From CAVXYG01 sp963766005 (GTDB taxonomy: Bacteria > Actinomycetota > Actinomycetes > S36-B12 > GCA-2699445), in assembly GCA_963766005.1 (NCBI GenBank), contig CAVXYG010000020.1, forward strand, positions 1-48,804: a stretch of DNA of 48,804 nucleotides, given 5' to 3'. The translations under genes and the position numbers were made by a program. How positions within the stretch are numbered: position 1 is the stretch's first letter; every line of letters starts with the position of its first letter. Below the pieces are notes generated by a model. It saw nothing but the letters and a program-made list of their open reading frames with translations, did not search any database and was not told where the DNA came from. Positions 1 to 7,730 of this stretch are shown here, in pieces.

Positions 1-69
1 AACTCAGCCTAGGTGAGCGGCCACGGACTGTCCGCCCGACGCGTCGGCCAGCACCGGACGCCGATGCGG

Positions 70-75
70 TAGCGT
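70..75 (+). promoter_or_regulatory. Putative -10 box for the HIT gene
   Basis: TAGCGT fits the actinobacterial TAnnnT -10 pattern. It would start transcription near position 82, just ahead of the GGAGG ribosome site at 85-89. No convincing -35 box is visible. Confidence 0.35.
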
Positions 76-94
76 CCCAGTTCGGGAGGCCGTG

Positions 95-439
95 ATGGAC
101 GAGGGTTGTCTGTTCTGCTCGATCGCCGAGGGTTCGATCGGTGCCGATCTGGTGCTCGACGAGCCCGACCTGCTGGCGTTCCGCGACATTGCGCCCCAGG
201 CGCCGGTGCATGTCCTGGTGATTCCGCGCCGCCACCTGCCGAACATCGGGGCGGTGGCGCAGCAGGAGCCAGCGTTGGCCGCACGACTGCTGTCCGCCGC
301 CGCGGACCTCGCGGCCGGACTCTCGCCCGACTCCGGATTCCGGCTGGTGACGAACACCGGGCCGGAGGCGGGCCAGACGGTCGATCACGCCCACGTCCAC
401 CTGCTCGCCGGCCGACCCCTGACGTGGCCGCCCGGGTGA
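95..439 (+). CDS. HIT-family nucleotide-binding protein
   Basis: A 114-residue histidine-triad protein of the Hint/HinT type, which hydrolyses AMP-linked substrates such as nucleoside phosphoramidates in the cytosol. The N-terminal CLFCSIAEG segment and the middle VLVIPRRHLPNI segment are typical of the family, and the C-terminal GQTVDHAHVHLLAG carries the His-x-His-x-His triad. Length is normal for the family. I chose ATG 95 over the GTG three bases earlier because GGAGG at 85-89 lies 5 nt before it. It precedes phoH in the same direction, as in many actinobacteria. The exact substrate cannot be inferred. Confidence 0.93.
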   Translation: MDEGCLFCSIAEGSIGADLVLDEPDLLAFRDIAPQAPVHVLVIPRRHLPNIGAVAQQEPALAARLLSAAADLAAGLSPDSGFRLVTNTGPEAGQTVDHAHVHLLAGRPLTWPPG

Positions 440-512
440 GTGGCGCACCGCTTGCGAGGCGACGCCGGCATTGCCACCGGCGTACCATGAGGCATCCGCA
501 CGAAGGAGGCTG

Positions 513-1592
513 ATGGGTCGCGCAGCGGCCCGCCCCATGTCTGGTTCATCACCATCGCAGCAGGCGTCGCAGGATCCCGTCATCGGGGAAGCCGAGCACG
601 TGCGAGCCACCATCGTGGTCCCCCCGTCCCAGCCCATGGTTGCGGTGATCGGTCCAGGGGACGCACTGCTGCGCGTCATCGAACGCTCCTTCGCGACCGT
701 CGACGTGCTCGTGCGCGGCAACGAGGTCCGGCTCGACGGACCCGCTGCCGACGTGGCCCTGATCGAGCTGCTCGTGGCGGAGATGCTGGCCGTGCTGCGG
801 ACCGGTCAATCGCTCACCCCGGATGCGGTGGAACGCTCCATCGCGATGCTGCGCGGCGAGGGCGGTAGCCCGGCCAGCGTGCTCACGGCGAACATCCTGT
901 CTAGCCGCGGCCGCACGATCAGGCCCAAGACCCTCAACCAGAAGCGCTACGTCGATGCGATCGATGCCCACACCATCGTCTTCGGCATCGGCCCGGCTGG
1001 CACGGGCAAGACGTATCTGGCCGTGGCCAAAGCGGTGCAGGCGCTGCAGAGCAAGCAGATCAACCGCATCATCCTCACGCGGCCAGCGGTCGAGGCCGGG
1101 GAGAGCCTGGGCTTCCTGCCCGGGACCCTGAGCGAGAAGATCGACCCGTACTTGCGGCCGTTGTACGACGCCCTGCACGACATGGTCGACCCGGACTCCA
1201 TCCCTCGGTTGATGACCAGCGGCACGATCGAGGTCGCCCCGCTGGCCTACATGCGCGGCCGGACCCTCAACGACGCCTTCATCATCCTCGACGAGGCCCA
1301 GAACACCTCCGCGGAGCAGATGAAGATGTTCCTCACCCGGCTCGGGTTCGGCTCCACGATGGTCGTCACCGGCGACGTCACCCAGACCGACCTGCCCGGC
1401 GGCGTCCGCAGCGGACTCGACGTCGTGAGGGAGATCCTGATGGAAGTGCCCGACGTGGCCTTCTGCCAGCTGCACGCCGCCGATGTGGTTCGGCACAAGC
1501 TGGTGGCTCGCATCGTGGAGGCCTACGGCCAGTACGAGGCGGGCAGGGCGGAGCCGGCCGGGAGCCGCGCCGGGCGGAGACCGCGGACGTGA
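513..1592 (+). CDS. phoH: PhoH-like P-loop ATPase
   Basis: A 359-residue PhoH family protein, a cytosolic P-loop NTPase linked to RNA metabolism. Walker A GPAGTGKT is at about residues 160-167 and Walker B with ILDEAQN at about 258-264. The GDVTQTDLPGG segment after it is characteristic. An N-terminal region of about 130 residues resembles the KH-like part of the PhoH/YbeZ group. AAGGAGG at 503-509 lies 3 nt before ATG 513; an in-frame ATG at 537 is an alternative start without an obvious ribosome site. The stop overlaps the GTG start of ybeY in a GTGA, indicating translational coupling. In E. coli, YbeZ and YbeY also act together. Confidence 0.93.
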   Translation: MGRAAARPMSGSSPSQQASQDPVIGEAEHVRATIVVPPSQPMVAVIGPGDALLRVIERSFATVDVLVRGNEVRLDGPAADVALIELLVAEMLAVLRTGQSLTPDAVERSIAMLRGEGGSPASVLTANILSSRGRTIRPKTLNQKRYVDAIDAHTIVFGIGPAGTGKTYLAVAKAVQALQSKQINRIILTRPAVEAGESLGFLPGTLSEKIDPYLRPLYDALHDMVDPDSIPRLMTSGTIEVAPLAYMRGRTLNDAFIILDEAQNTSAEQMKMFLTRLGFGSTMVVTGDVTQTDLPGGVRSGLDVVREILMEVPDVAFCQLHAADVVRHKLVARIVEAYGQYEAGRAEPAGSRAGRRPRT

Positions 1593-2054
1593 CCGTCGAC
1601 TTCGTCAACGAGACCGCGGAGTCGGTCGATGCCGAGGACCTCCGTGGACTGGCCGACCACGTGATGGCGCAACCTGGGGATGGACGCCACCGCGGAGCTG
1701 TCGGTGGTCTGCGTGCCTCCGGAGGCCATCGCTGTGCTGCACGAGGAGTATCTCGACGAGCCCGGACCGACCGATGTCATGTCGTTCCCGATGGACGAAC
1801 TGCGCCCGCGTCGGGACGGGCAGCCCCCGGTGACGGGGATGCTCGGCGATGTCGTCCTGTGCCCTGCGGTGGCCGCTCGCCAGGCCGATGCCGCAGGACA
1901 CGACGCCGGCCATGAACTGCGCATCCTGCTCGCCCACGGCATCCTCCACCTGCTCGGATTCGACCATGTCGAGCCCGATGACGAGGCCGCGATGTTCGCC
2001 CTGCAGCAATCGCTGGTGGCGCAGTACGAGGACGGCCGCGAGGAAGCCGGATGA
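1589..2054 (+). CDS. ybeY: Endoribonuclease YbeY, apparent +1 frameshift
   Basis: YbeY is a zinc-dependent endoribonuclease needed for 16S rRNA 3'-end maturation and ribosome quality control. The N-terminus (MTVDFVNETAESVDAEDLRG) is read from GTG 1589, which overlaps the phoH stop. The rest continues one frame over from about 1674: SVVCV, PTDVMSFPMDE, GDVVLCPAVA, then the zinc motif HGILHLLGFDH near the end. Removing one C in AACCTGGGG at 1671-1679 restores a continuous protein of about 154 residues. All catalytic histidines remain, and the stop overlaps the next start (ATGA). The frame break could be a sequence error or a real mutation; an error is more likely because YbeY is widely important. 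Confidence 0.85.
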
Positions 2055-3361
2055 CCAGCCTCGACGCTTGGCTGCTCGTCGCCGTGGTACTCGCCCTTGT
2101 GGTCGCGGCCGTCATGGCCTCCGCGGAGACGGCGATCTCACGGCTCAGCGCACCGCACATCGAGGAGCTGCGCCGTGCCGGCGCGCGGCGCAGCGACCGG
2201 TTGGCGCCCCTGCTGCCGGACCGTCCGCGCTTCATCAACACGCTGCTGCTGTGCCAGAGCGGGCTGCTCGTGCTGGCCAGCGCGCTGGTCGTCGTGGTCG
2301 CGCTGGACCTGGTGCCGCGGCTGCCGGCGGTCGTCGGCGCCGTGCTCGCCGTGTCCCTGGTGTCGTTCGTCGTTGTCGGGGTCGCCGGCCGCACCCTGGG
2401 CAAGCAGCATCCCTACGCGATCGCTGCCGCGCTGAGCGGACCGATCCGGGGATTGGCGGCCGTGCTGGGGCCCGTGACGAAACTGCTCATTCTGCTGGGC
2501 AACGCCGTGACCCCGGGCAAGGGGTTTCCGGAGGGTCCCTTCGCAAGCCAGGCCGAGCTGCGCGAGCTGGTGGACCAGGCGGAGGCGGCCGACCTCATCG
2601 AGGACGACGAGCGCCAGATGATCCACTCCGTGTTCGACTTCGGCGACACGATCGTGCGCGAGGTCATGGTGCCGCGCACGGACATGGTCTTCATCGAGCG
2701 GGCGAAGACGCTACGACAAGCGCTGAGCCTCAGCCTGCGCAGCGGCTACAGCCGCATCCCGGTCATCGGTGGCAACGCCGACGATGTGCTCGGCGTGGTC
2801 TACCTGAAGGACGCGACGCGCCGGGTCTTCGAGCATCATCGTGCGGAGACGACCGAGGCGGTGGATTCCGTCATGCGCGAAGCGTACTTCGTCCCGGACT
2901 CGAAGAAGGTCGATGCACTGCTGCGCGAGATGCAGGCCGCCCGGGTGCACATCGCCATCGTCGTGGACGAGTACGGCGGAACCGCTGGCCTGGTCACCAT
3001 CGAGGACATCCTGGAAGAGATCGTCGGCGAGATCGCCGACGAGTACGACACGCTGGGCCCGGAGGTACAGCCGCAGCCGGGGGGCGGTTGGCGCGTCTCG
3101 GCACGGCTGCCGGTGGAGGACCTGGCCGAACTGGCCGGGATCGACCTGGATGGCGAAGCGGAGCACGTCGAGACGGTCGCGGGCCTGCTGGCCCGGCGGC
3201 TGGGGAAGGTGCCGATTCCGGGTGCCAGGATCGTGGAGCAGGGCTGGCAGTTGACCGCCGAGTCGGCGGCCGGGCGACGCCACCGCATCGGTACGGTGCT
3301 GTGCCGGCCGGCGGAGCCGGATGATGCCGCGGAGCAGGAGGGGGAGGTCTCGGATGACTGA
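2051..3361 (+). CDS. CNNM/CorC-type transporter with CBS domains (hemolysin family)
   Basis: A 436-residue membrane protein of the CNNM/CorC (HlyC) group, implicated in Mg2+/Co2+ homeostasis. The N-terminal DUF21 domain has three to four hydrophobic segments (residues about 5-25, 60-90 and 95-120). It is followed by a CBS pair (about 195-320, with FDFGDTIVREVMVPRTDM and VVDEYGGTAGLVTIEDILEEIVGEI) and a C-terminal CorC_HlyC domain. The start overlaps the ybeY stop as ATGA and the next gene begins before its stop, so it belongs to the phoH–era operon. The position between ybeY and era is conserved in actinobacteria. The ion specificity is inferred only from the family. Confidence 0.92.
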   Translation: MTSLDAWLLVAVVLALVVAAVMASAETAISRLSAPHIEELRRAGARRSDRLAPLLPDRPRFINTLLLCQSGLLVLASALVVVVALDLVPRLPAVVGAVLAVSLVSFVVVGVAGRTLGKQHPYAIAAALSGPIRGLAAVLGPVTKLLILLGNAVTPGKGFPEGPFASQAELRELVDQAEAADLIEDDERQMIHSVFDFGDTIVREVMVPRTDMVFIERAKTLRQALSLSLRSGYSRIPVIGGNADDVLGVVYLKDATRRVFEHHRAETTEAVDSVMREAYFVPDSKKVDALLREMQAARVHIAIVVDEYGGTAGLVTIEDILEEIVGEIADEYDTLGPEVQPQPGGGWRVSARLPVEDLAELAGIDLDGEAEHVETVAGLLARRLGKVPIPGARIVEQGWQLTAESAAGRRHRIGTVLCRPAEPDDAAEQEGEVSDD

Positions 3362-3734
3362 GGACACGGCAACGGCGCACCAGGCGGCGGATGACGGCTT
3401 GACCGAGGTGCAGGTGAAGCTGTTCACACTGGCCAGGGCATCCCGAGCCCGCGGGGAATCGATGTCCGGCGCTGCGGTCGTCGACACGACCGGCCGCAGC
3501 TACAGCGCGGCGGCAGTCTCGCTGCCGCACGTGCGGCTGTCCGCGCTCGCGCTGGCCGTCGCGACCGCGGCGGCCGCGGGGGCCGAGGCGCTCGCCGATG
3601 CGGTCGTCGTGGGCGGTGGGGAGGACGACCAGCCATCCGCTGCCGAGGTCTTCGGCGATCTGGCAGTCTCCGGCGCACCGCTCCTGGTGTGCGCCGCAGA
3701 TCGACGGATCCTCGCGCGCTGGACCGCGCCATGA
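3354..3734 (+). CDS. Degenerate cytidine-deaminase-like protein
   Basis: A 126-residue protein occupying the slot between CNNM and era that in other actinobacteria holds a cytidine/deoxycytidylate deaminase-fold protein. The segment SMSGAAVVDTTGRSYSAAAVSLPHVRLSALALAVATAAAAGAEAL follows the deaminase layout. However, neither the His-Ala-Glu motif nor the paired-cysteine zinc motif is present, so catalysis is doubtful. ATG 3354 is preferred over in-frame upstream ATGs because a GGGGGAGG run (3340-3347) lies just before it. It overlaps both neighbours by a few bases and is part of the operon. Function is unknown. Confidence 0.75.
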   Translation: MTEDTATAHQAADDGLTEVQVKLFTLARASRARGESMSGAAVVDTTGRSYSAAAVSLPHVRLSALALAVATAAAAGAEALADAVVVGGGEDDQPSAAEVFGDLAVSGAPLLVCAADRRILARWTAP

Positions 3735-4648
3735 GTCCCTACCGATCCGGGCTGGTGAGCTTCGTGGGCCGGCCGAACGCGGGGAAGTCCACGCTGATGA
3801 ACGCGATGGTCGGCGAGAAGGTCGCGATCACCTCCTCCAAGCCGCAGACCACCCGGCACACGATCCGCGGCGTGCTCAGCCGACCGTCAGGGCAACTGGT
3901 CATGGTGGACACACCGGGTGTCCACCGTCCGCGAACGCCGTTGGGCCAGCGGCTCAACGATCTGGTCATGACCACGCTGGCCGATGTCGACGCGGTGGGA
4001 TTCGTCCTCCCGGCCGACGAGGCGACGGGTCCGGGGGATCGCTTCATCGCCGCCCGGCTGCGCGATGCCGTGCGCGGACCGGTGGTGGCGATCGTCACGA
4101 AGGCCGACCGCGTCTCGCGCGATGCGCTGGCTGCCCGGCTGGCGGCGGTCGGGCAATTCGGGGAGGATTCCGGCCGCGACTGGACGGCGGTCGTGCCGGT
4201 GTCCGCGACCGCCGGCGAGAATCTGGACACGCTCGCCGAAGTGCTCATCGGCCTGCTGCCGGAGGGGCCGCCGCTGTATCCGCAGGACGAGGTCACCGAT
4301 GAACCGGAACTCATCCTGATCGCGGAGTTCATCCGGGAGGCGATCCTGGAGGAGGTCAGCGACGAGTTGCCGCACTCCATCGCGGTGACCGTCGACGAGA
4401 TCGTCGTGCGCGAGGACCGGCCAGCCGATCGGCCGCTGACCGAGGTCTACGCCTCCTTGTTCGTTGAGCGAGACAGCCAGAAGCCGATCGTCCTCGGTCG
4501 CGGCGGGGACCGGCTGAAGCGCACCGGCGCAACGGCGCGGCGGCAGATCGAGCGGGTGCTCGGCACGAAGGTCTATCTGGATCTGCGGGTCAAGGTGGCC
4601 AAGGAGTGGCAGCGCGACCCCAAGCAGATGCGTCGGCTGGGGTTCTGA
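3731..4648 (+). CDS. era: GTPase Era
   Basis: A 305-residue Ras-like GTPase that binds 16S rRNA and assists 30S subunit assembly. G1 GRPNAGKS is at 13-20, the switch I region PQTTRHT at 38-44, G3 DTPG at 60-63 and G4 TKAD at 123-126 (Thr instead of the usual Asn, common in actinobacterial Era), with G5 in VPVSATAG. The C-terminal KH domain contains IVLGRGGDRLKRTG. ATG 3731 overlaps the previous stop (ATGA), which settles the start. It is the last gene of the operon; a small CCGGA/TCCGG hairpin (4652-4665) follows the stop but lacks a T tract. Confidence 0.96.
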   Translation: MSPYRSGLVSFVGRPNAGKSTLMNAMVGEKVAITSSKPQTTRHTIRGVLSRPSGQLVMVDTPGVHRPRTPLGQRLNDLVMTTLADVDAVGFVLPADEATGPGDRFIAARLRDAVRGPVVAIVTKADRVSRDALAARLAAVGQFGEDSGRDWTAVVPVSATAGENLDTLAEVLIGLLPEGPPLYPQDEVTDEPELILIAEFIREAILEEVSDELPHSIAVTVDEIVVREDRPADRPLTEVYASLFVERDSQKPIVLGRGGDRLKRTGATARRQIERVLGTKVYLDLRVKVAKEWQRDPKQMRRLGF

Positions 4649-5114
4649 AGGCCGGAGCGATCCGGAACAGGCCACCCGCGAGCGCCCGCCACCGGATCGC
4701 CACGTCGACCTCTCCGCAGGGTTCAGGGGCGCGCTGTGCCTCGTGCGGAGGGAGTCCGCGGGTCGGACCCGGTCGGGCGGGTCCCCAACACCGGCTTCGC
4801 GGACATCGAGGGGGTGGCCGACCTCGGTGACGGCGATCATCGGAGGTCACCAAGGAGACCCGTTTCGCTGGTGCCTTCCCGGCGCCGGGCGGGTGTGATC
4901 GGACCCGGCATCGGGCTGGGACATCAACCCGGCCGACCTCGGCTGCGCCGGCAACGCTGTCGCCGCTCCACTGCGTTCATCCGAGCGCCGAAGGGGTGCC
5001 GTGGACTGCGAGGTCGGTCGCCGGCCTCGCAGCCGCCGGGACGGCCGTGCCGCTCCTCTGCCGGCGTCCGGCCAGTCCGGCGGTGCTCCTCCCGGTCCCG
5101 GCACAGTCGTTCGA
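4649..5114. other. Gap between convergent era and uppS, no supported gene
   Basis: About 466 bp lie between the convergent era and uppS stops. Open frames cross it on both strands, but their translations are arginine-, proline- and glycine-rich with no recognisable motif and no ribosome site. The only structure seen is a short hairpin (CCGGA, loop GCGA, TCCGG at 4652-4665) directly after era. In many actinobacteria this interval holds leuA or an amidase; no remnant of either is recognisable. Confidence 0.6.
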
Positions 5115-5891
5115 TCAGGTAGGCAGAGGGTTCGGCTCGGCGGCACCGTAGCGGCGTTCTCGGCGCGCGTACTCCTCGATCGCCCACCACAGGTGCCGCC
5201 GATCGACGTCCGGCCACAGGGTGTCGATGAACACCAGTTCGGCGTAGGCCGACTGCCACAGCAAGAAGTTGCTGGTTCGTTGCTCGCCGCTGCTGCGCAG
5301 GAACAGGTCCACGTCGGGCATCTCTGGCTCGTCGAGGAACTGGGCGAACCGCTCCTCATCGATGCTCCCCGGGTCGATGCGACCCGTGCGGGCGAGTTCG
5401 GCGATGGTGCGCGCCGCGTCGGCGATCTCGGCGCGGCCGCCGTAGTTGATGCAGAGCACGAGGTTCATCGTCGTGTTGTTGCGCGTGAGGTCTTCGGCGA
5501 TCTCGATCTCGTCGATGACGGACTTCCACAACCGGGGCCGCCGACCCGCCCAGCGCATTCGGATACCGAGGTCGTGCACCTCGTCGCGGCGCTGCCGCGC
5601 AACCTGCCGGTTGAAGCCCATGAGGAACTTGACCTCCTCCGGGGAACGCTTCCAGTTCTCGGTGGAGAACGCGTAGACCGACAGCCACTGCACGCCGATC
5701 TCCAACGCGCCATGCACGACGTCGAACAGCGCCTTTTCCCCGGCTTCGTGGCCGGCTGTGCGCGGCAGTCCGCGCTCCTTGGCCCAGCGGCCATTGCCGT
5801 CCATCACGATGGCAACGTGGCGCGGGACGGCGCCTGCGGGCAGCACTGGCGGGCGGACGCCGGAGCTGTGGGGGATCGGCGGCCGGGTCAC
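5115..5891 (-). CDS. uppS: Isoprenyl transferase (undecaprenyl/decaprenyl diphosphate synthase)
   Basis: A 258-residue cis-prenyltransferase that condenses isopentenyl diphosphate onto an allylic primer to make the lipid carrier for cell-wall synthesis. HVAIVMDGNGRWA (about residues 25-37) contains the catalytic Asp. YAFSTENWKR and the C-terminal RSSGEQRTSNFLLWQSAYAE with its substrate-binding Arg/Ser residues complete the family signatures. It overlaps the upstream recO by 4 bases, so the two are co-transcribed. Chain length (C50 or C55) cannot be told from sequence. Confidence 0.96.
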   Translation of the reverse strand: MTRPPIPHSSGVRPPVLPAGAVPRHVAIVMDGNGRWAKERGLPRTAGHEAGEKALFDVVHGALEIGVQWLSVYAFSTENWKRSPEEVKFLMGFNRQVARQRRDEVHDLGIRMRWAGRRPRLWKSVIDEIEIAEDLTRNNTTMNLVLCINYGGRAEIADAARTIAELARTGRIDPGSIDEERFAQFLDEPEMPDVDLFLRSSGEQRTSNFLLWQSAYAELVFIDTLWPDVDRRHLWWAIEEYARRERRYGAAEPNPLPT

Positions 5892-6637
5892 GATGTCACC
5901 GACTCCGGGGTGCGGTCGACGAGCGGCAAGGACTTCAACCCCCGTTCGAGGTACCAGTTCAAGTAGGCCGTGACGAGTCCGCCGGCTGTGCGGCGGTCAC
6001 GTTCCGACGACGCTAGCGCGACCTCCCAGTCCCCGGTCAGCAGGCTGGACAGGAGCTCCACGCACGAGAGCGCAGGTGCCGCCGAGCCCGTCGGGCGGCA
6101 GTCTCGGCACACCATCCCGCCGGCCGACGGGTGGAAGGCAGCATGCGGACCGGGCTCGCCGCACCGTGCGCAGTCGGCGAACGAGGGCGCCCAACCGGCG
6201 ATGGCAAGGCTGCGGAGCAAGAAGGAGTCCAGGATCAGGCCGGCCGGCCGATCACGGGCCTCCAGCGCGCGCAGCCCGGCGACCAGCAGCAGGAACTGCT
6301 GGGGCGCGGGTTCGCGCTCCATCGGGGTCAGCCGCTCGGCGGTTTCCACCATCGCCGTGCCCGCGGTCCAGCTCGGGTAGTGCCCTGCCAGCCGGGAGCC
6401 GTGGGCTCGCACCGTCTCGATTTGCGTCACGGTGTCGAGGTTGCGGCCGGTGTGGAATTGCACGTCGACGTGCCCGAGCGGCTCGGCGCGCGCCCCGAAC
6501 CTGCTCGATGTGCGGCGCACGCCCTTCACCACTGCGCGCACACGCCCGTGCTCCTTGGTGAGGAAGCTGACGATGCGGTCGGCCTCGGCGAGCTTGTGCG
6601 AGCGCAGCACGACGGCTTCGTCTCGATACAGCGGCAC
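5888..6637 (-). CDS. recO: DNA repair protein RecO
   Basis: A 249-residue RecO, the mediator that anneals SSB-coated DNA and loads RecA in the RecF pathway. The N-terminal OB-fold begins LYRDEAVVLRSHKLAEADRIV and is followed by GRVRAVVKGVRR. A zinc-finger-like region CARCGEPGPH...CRDC lies at about 175-200. The start is GTG. CATGAT lies 5 nt upstream with no Shine-Dalgarno site, suggesting a leaderless or near-leaderless transcript. It is the first gene of recO–uppS, a pairing conserved in actinobacteria. Confidence 0.95.
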   Translation of the reverse strand: MPLYRDEAVVLRSHKLAEADRIVSFLTKEHGRVRAVVKGVRRTSSRFGARAEPLGHVDVQFHTGRNLDTVTQIETVRAHGSRLAGHYPSWTAGTAMVETAERLTPMEREPAPQQFLLLVAGLRALEARDRPAGLILDSFLLRSLAIAGWAPSFADCARCGEPGPHAAFHPSAGGMVCRDCRPTGSAAPALSCVELLSSLLTGDWEVALASSERDRRTAGGLVTAYLNWYLERGLKSLPLVDRTPESVTS

Positions 6638-6694
6638 GGTTCATCATGGCACGCGGTCGGCGAGGAACCGGAGCGCACTGCCGCAGGTGCGGCT

Positions 6695-7093
6695 CTAGAG
6701 CCGACCGGTTGCCTTCAGGACGGTCAGGCCGATGAGCGCAGCCGACACCAGGCCGCGCGCCAGGCGCGCTCCCGGAGCGAGCACCGGCCAGGACAGGGCG
6801 TACAGCCACACGACGAACGCAGTAACGATGGCCAGGAGCAGCGTGCCGAGCCAGGTCAGCGACCCGGCGAGGAACAGGCCGCTGGCCAGCAGCGCGGCCA
6901 TGCCGACCGGAACCACCCAGCGCGGCAGCGAGTGCATCCAGAGCAGGGCCGGTGCCGAGGTCCGGTTCAGCCGGGACCGGAACGCCGACTGCGGCGGCGC
7001 CGTCGGACCTGCCGTCGGGCGCCCGCGGCCGCTGCTGCGGCGCGCCGGGTTGCCCGACTGATGCAGTCGCTGCGGTTGCTTCTTGTTTGCCAT
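6695..7093 (-). CDS. Small membrane protein (DUF6703-like)
   Basis: A 132-residue protein with a basic, proline-rich N-terminus (MANKKQPQRLHQSGNPARR...) and three hydrophobic segments at about residues 58-75, 77-98 and 108-125. ATG at 7093 was chosen because GGAGGG precedes it by 5 nt on the minus strand; the frame remains open further upstream. The layout resembles actinobacterial DUF6703-type proteins, an assignment made from memory of the pattern only. No catalytic motif is seen. Its role is unknown. Confidence 0.7.
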   Translation of the reverse strand: MANKKQPQRLHQSGNPARRSSGRGRPTAGPTAPPQSAFRSRLNRTSAPALLWMHSLPRWVVPVGMAALLASGLFLAGSLTWLGTLLLAIVTAFVVWLYALSWPVLAPGARLARGLVSAALIGLTVLKATGRL

Positions 7094-7165
7094 GCCTGCC
7101 CTCCGTGGCACCAGGATCGCACGGCGGGAGGCGATCGCCGAAGACGGCGCCGGCCGGACGCGTGC

Positions 7166-7171
7166 CACAGT
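7166..7171 (+). promoter_or_regulatory. Putative leaderless -10 box
   Basis: CACAGT is followed by 7 nt and then ATG 7179, with no ribosome site between. This is the spacing expected if transcription begins at the start codon. Confidence 0.4.
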
Positions 7172-7178
7172 GGGGACC

Positions 7179-7646
7179 ATGCGCGTTGCCACCCGTCATC
7201 GACCCCTGGACCCGGAACGATTCGCCGCCGCGGTGCACGAGGCGCTGACCGTCCTGTCGGGGATGCCCGGGTTCGTCGACGGCGAGCTCGGGCGCAGCCC
7301 CGACGACGCCACGGCTTGGCTGTTTGCCACCCGCTGGGCCGATGTGGGATCCATGCGGCGCGGCCTCGGCAGCGCCTCGGCCAAGATCGCCCTGGCGCCG
7401 GTCATGGTCTCCGCAGGCGATGAGCCGAGCGTGTTCGAGGTGCTGCTGCACGCGACGCCCGCCGGTGTCGAGGCCGGCTCGAGCGCGCTCGCCGAGCCGA
7501 CCGGCACGCCCGCCAGCGCCCAACCCGAGGCTCCCGGTCCCGCTGCCGGATGGCCGCTGGCCGGCCCCGGCGCCGACATCCGGTCCGGGCCGGCGCATCA
7601 CGGTGGCGCCGAGCGGTCAGATCACGGCGCCGACGAAGCGGTGTGA
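7179..7646 (+). CDS. Antibiotic-biosynthesis-monooxygenase (ABM) domain-like protein
   Basis: A 155-residue protein with an N-terminal ferredoxin-like ABM-type domain (residues about 1-95): RHRPLDPERFAAAVHEAL, then GMPGFVDGELGRSPDD and WLFATRWADVGSMRRGL, then VEVLLHA-like text. The C-terminal 50 residues are Ala/Pro/Gly-rich and probably disordered. Such proteins include heme-degrading and quinol monooxygenases, but no cofactor residue can be assigned. The start at ATG 7179 is supported by the -10-like CACAGT 7 nt upstream. Divergent from the small membrane gene. Confidence 0.65.
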   Translation: MRVATRHRPLDPERFAAAVHEALTVLSGMPGFVDGELGRSPDDATAWLFATRWADVGSMRRGLGSASAKIALAPVMVSAGDEPSVFEVLLHATPAGVEAGSSALAEPTGTPASAQPEAPGPAAGWPLAGPGADIRSGPAHHGGAERSDHGADEAV

Positions 7647-7670
7647 CCGGAGAAACCCAGCACGAGCCGT

Positions 7671-7676
7671 TAGGCT
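7671..7676 (+). promoter_or_regulatory. Putative -10 box for glyS
   Basis: TAGGCT matches TAnnnT and would start transcription about 48 nt before the glyS ATG. No clear -35 box. Confidence 0.4.
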
Positions 7677-7730
7677 GAAGCCCGCCGGGAGCCGGGCATG
7701 CCGGAGACATCCCCGCCGGAGTGGAGCATC

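Noticed and set aside
4736..5122. Open frame of 128 codons between era and uppS
   Set aside because: Arg/Pro/Gly-rich, no ribosome site, no motif, and it runs into uppS on the opposite strand.
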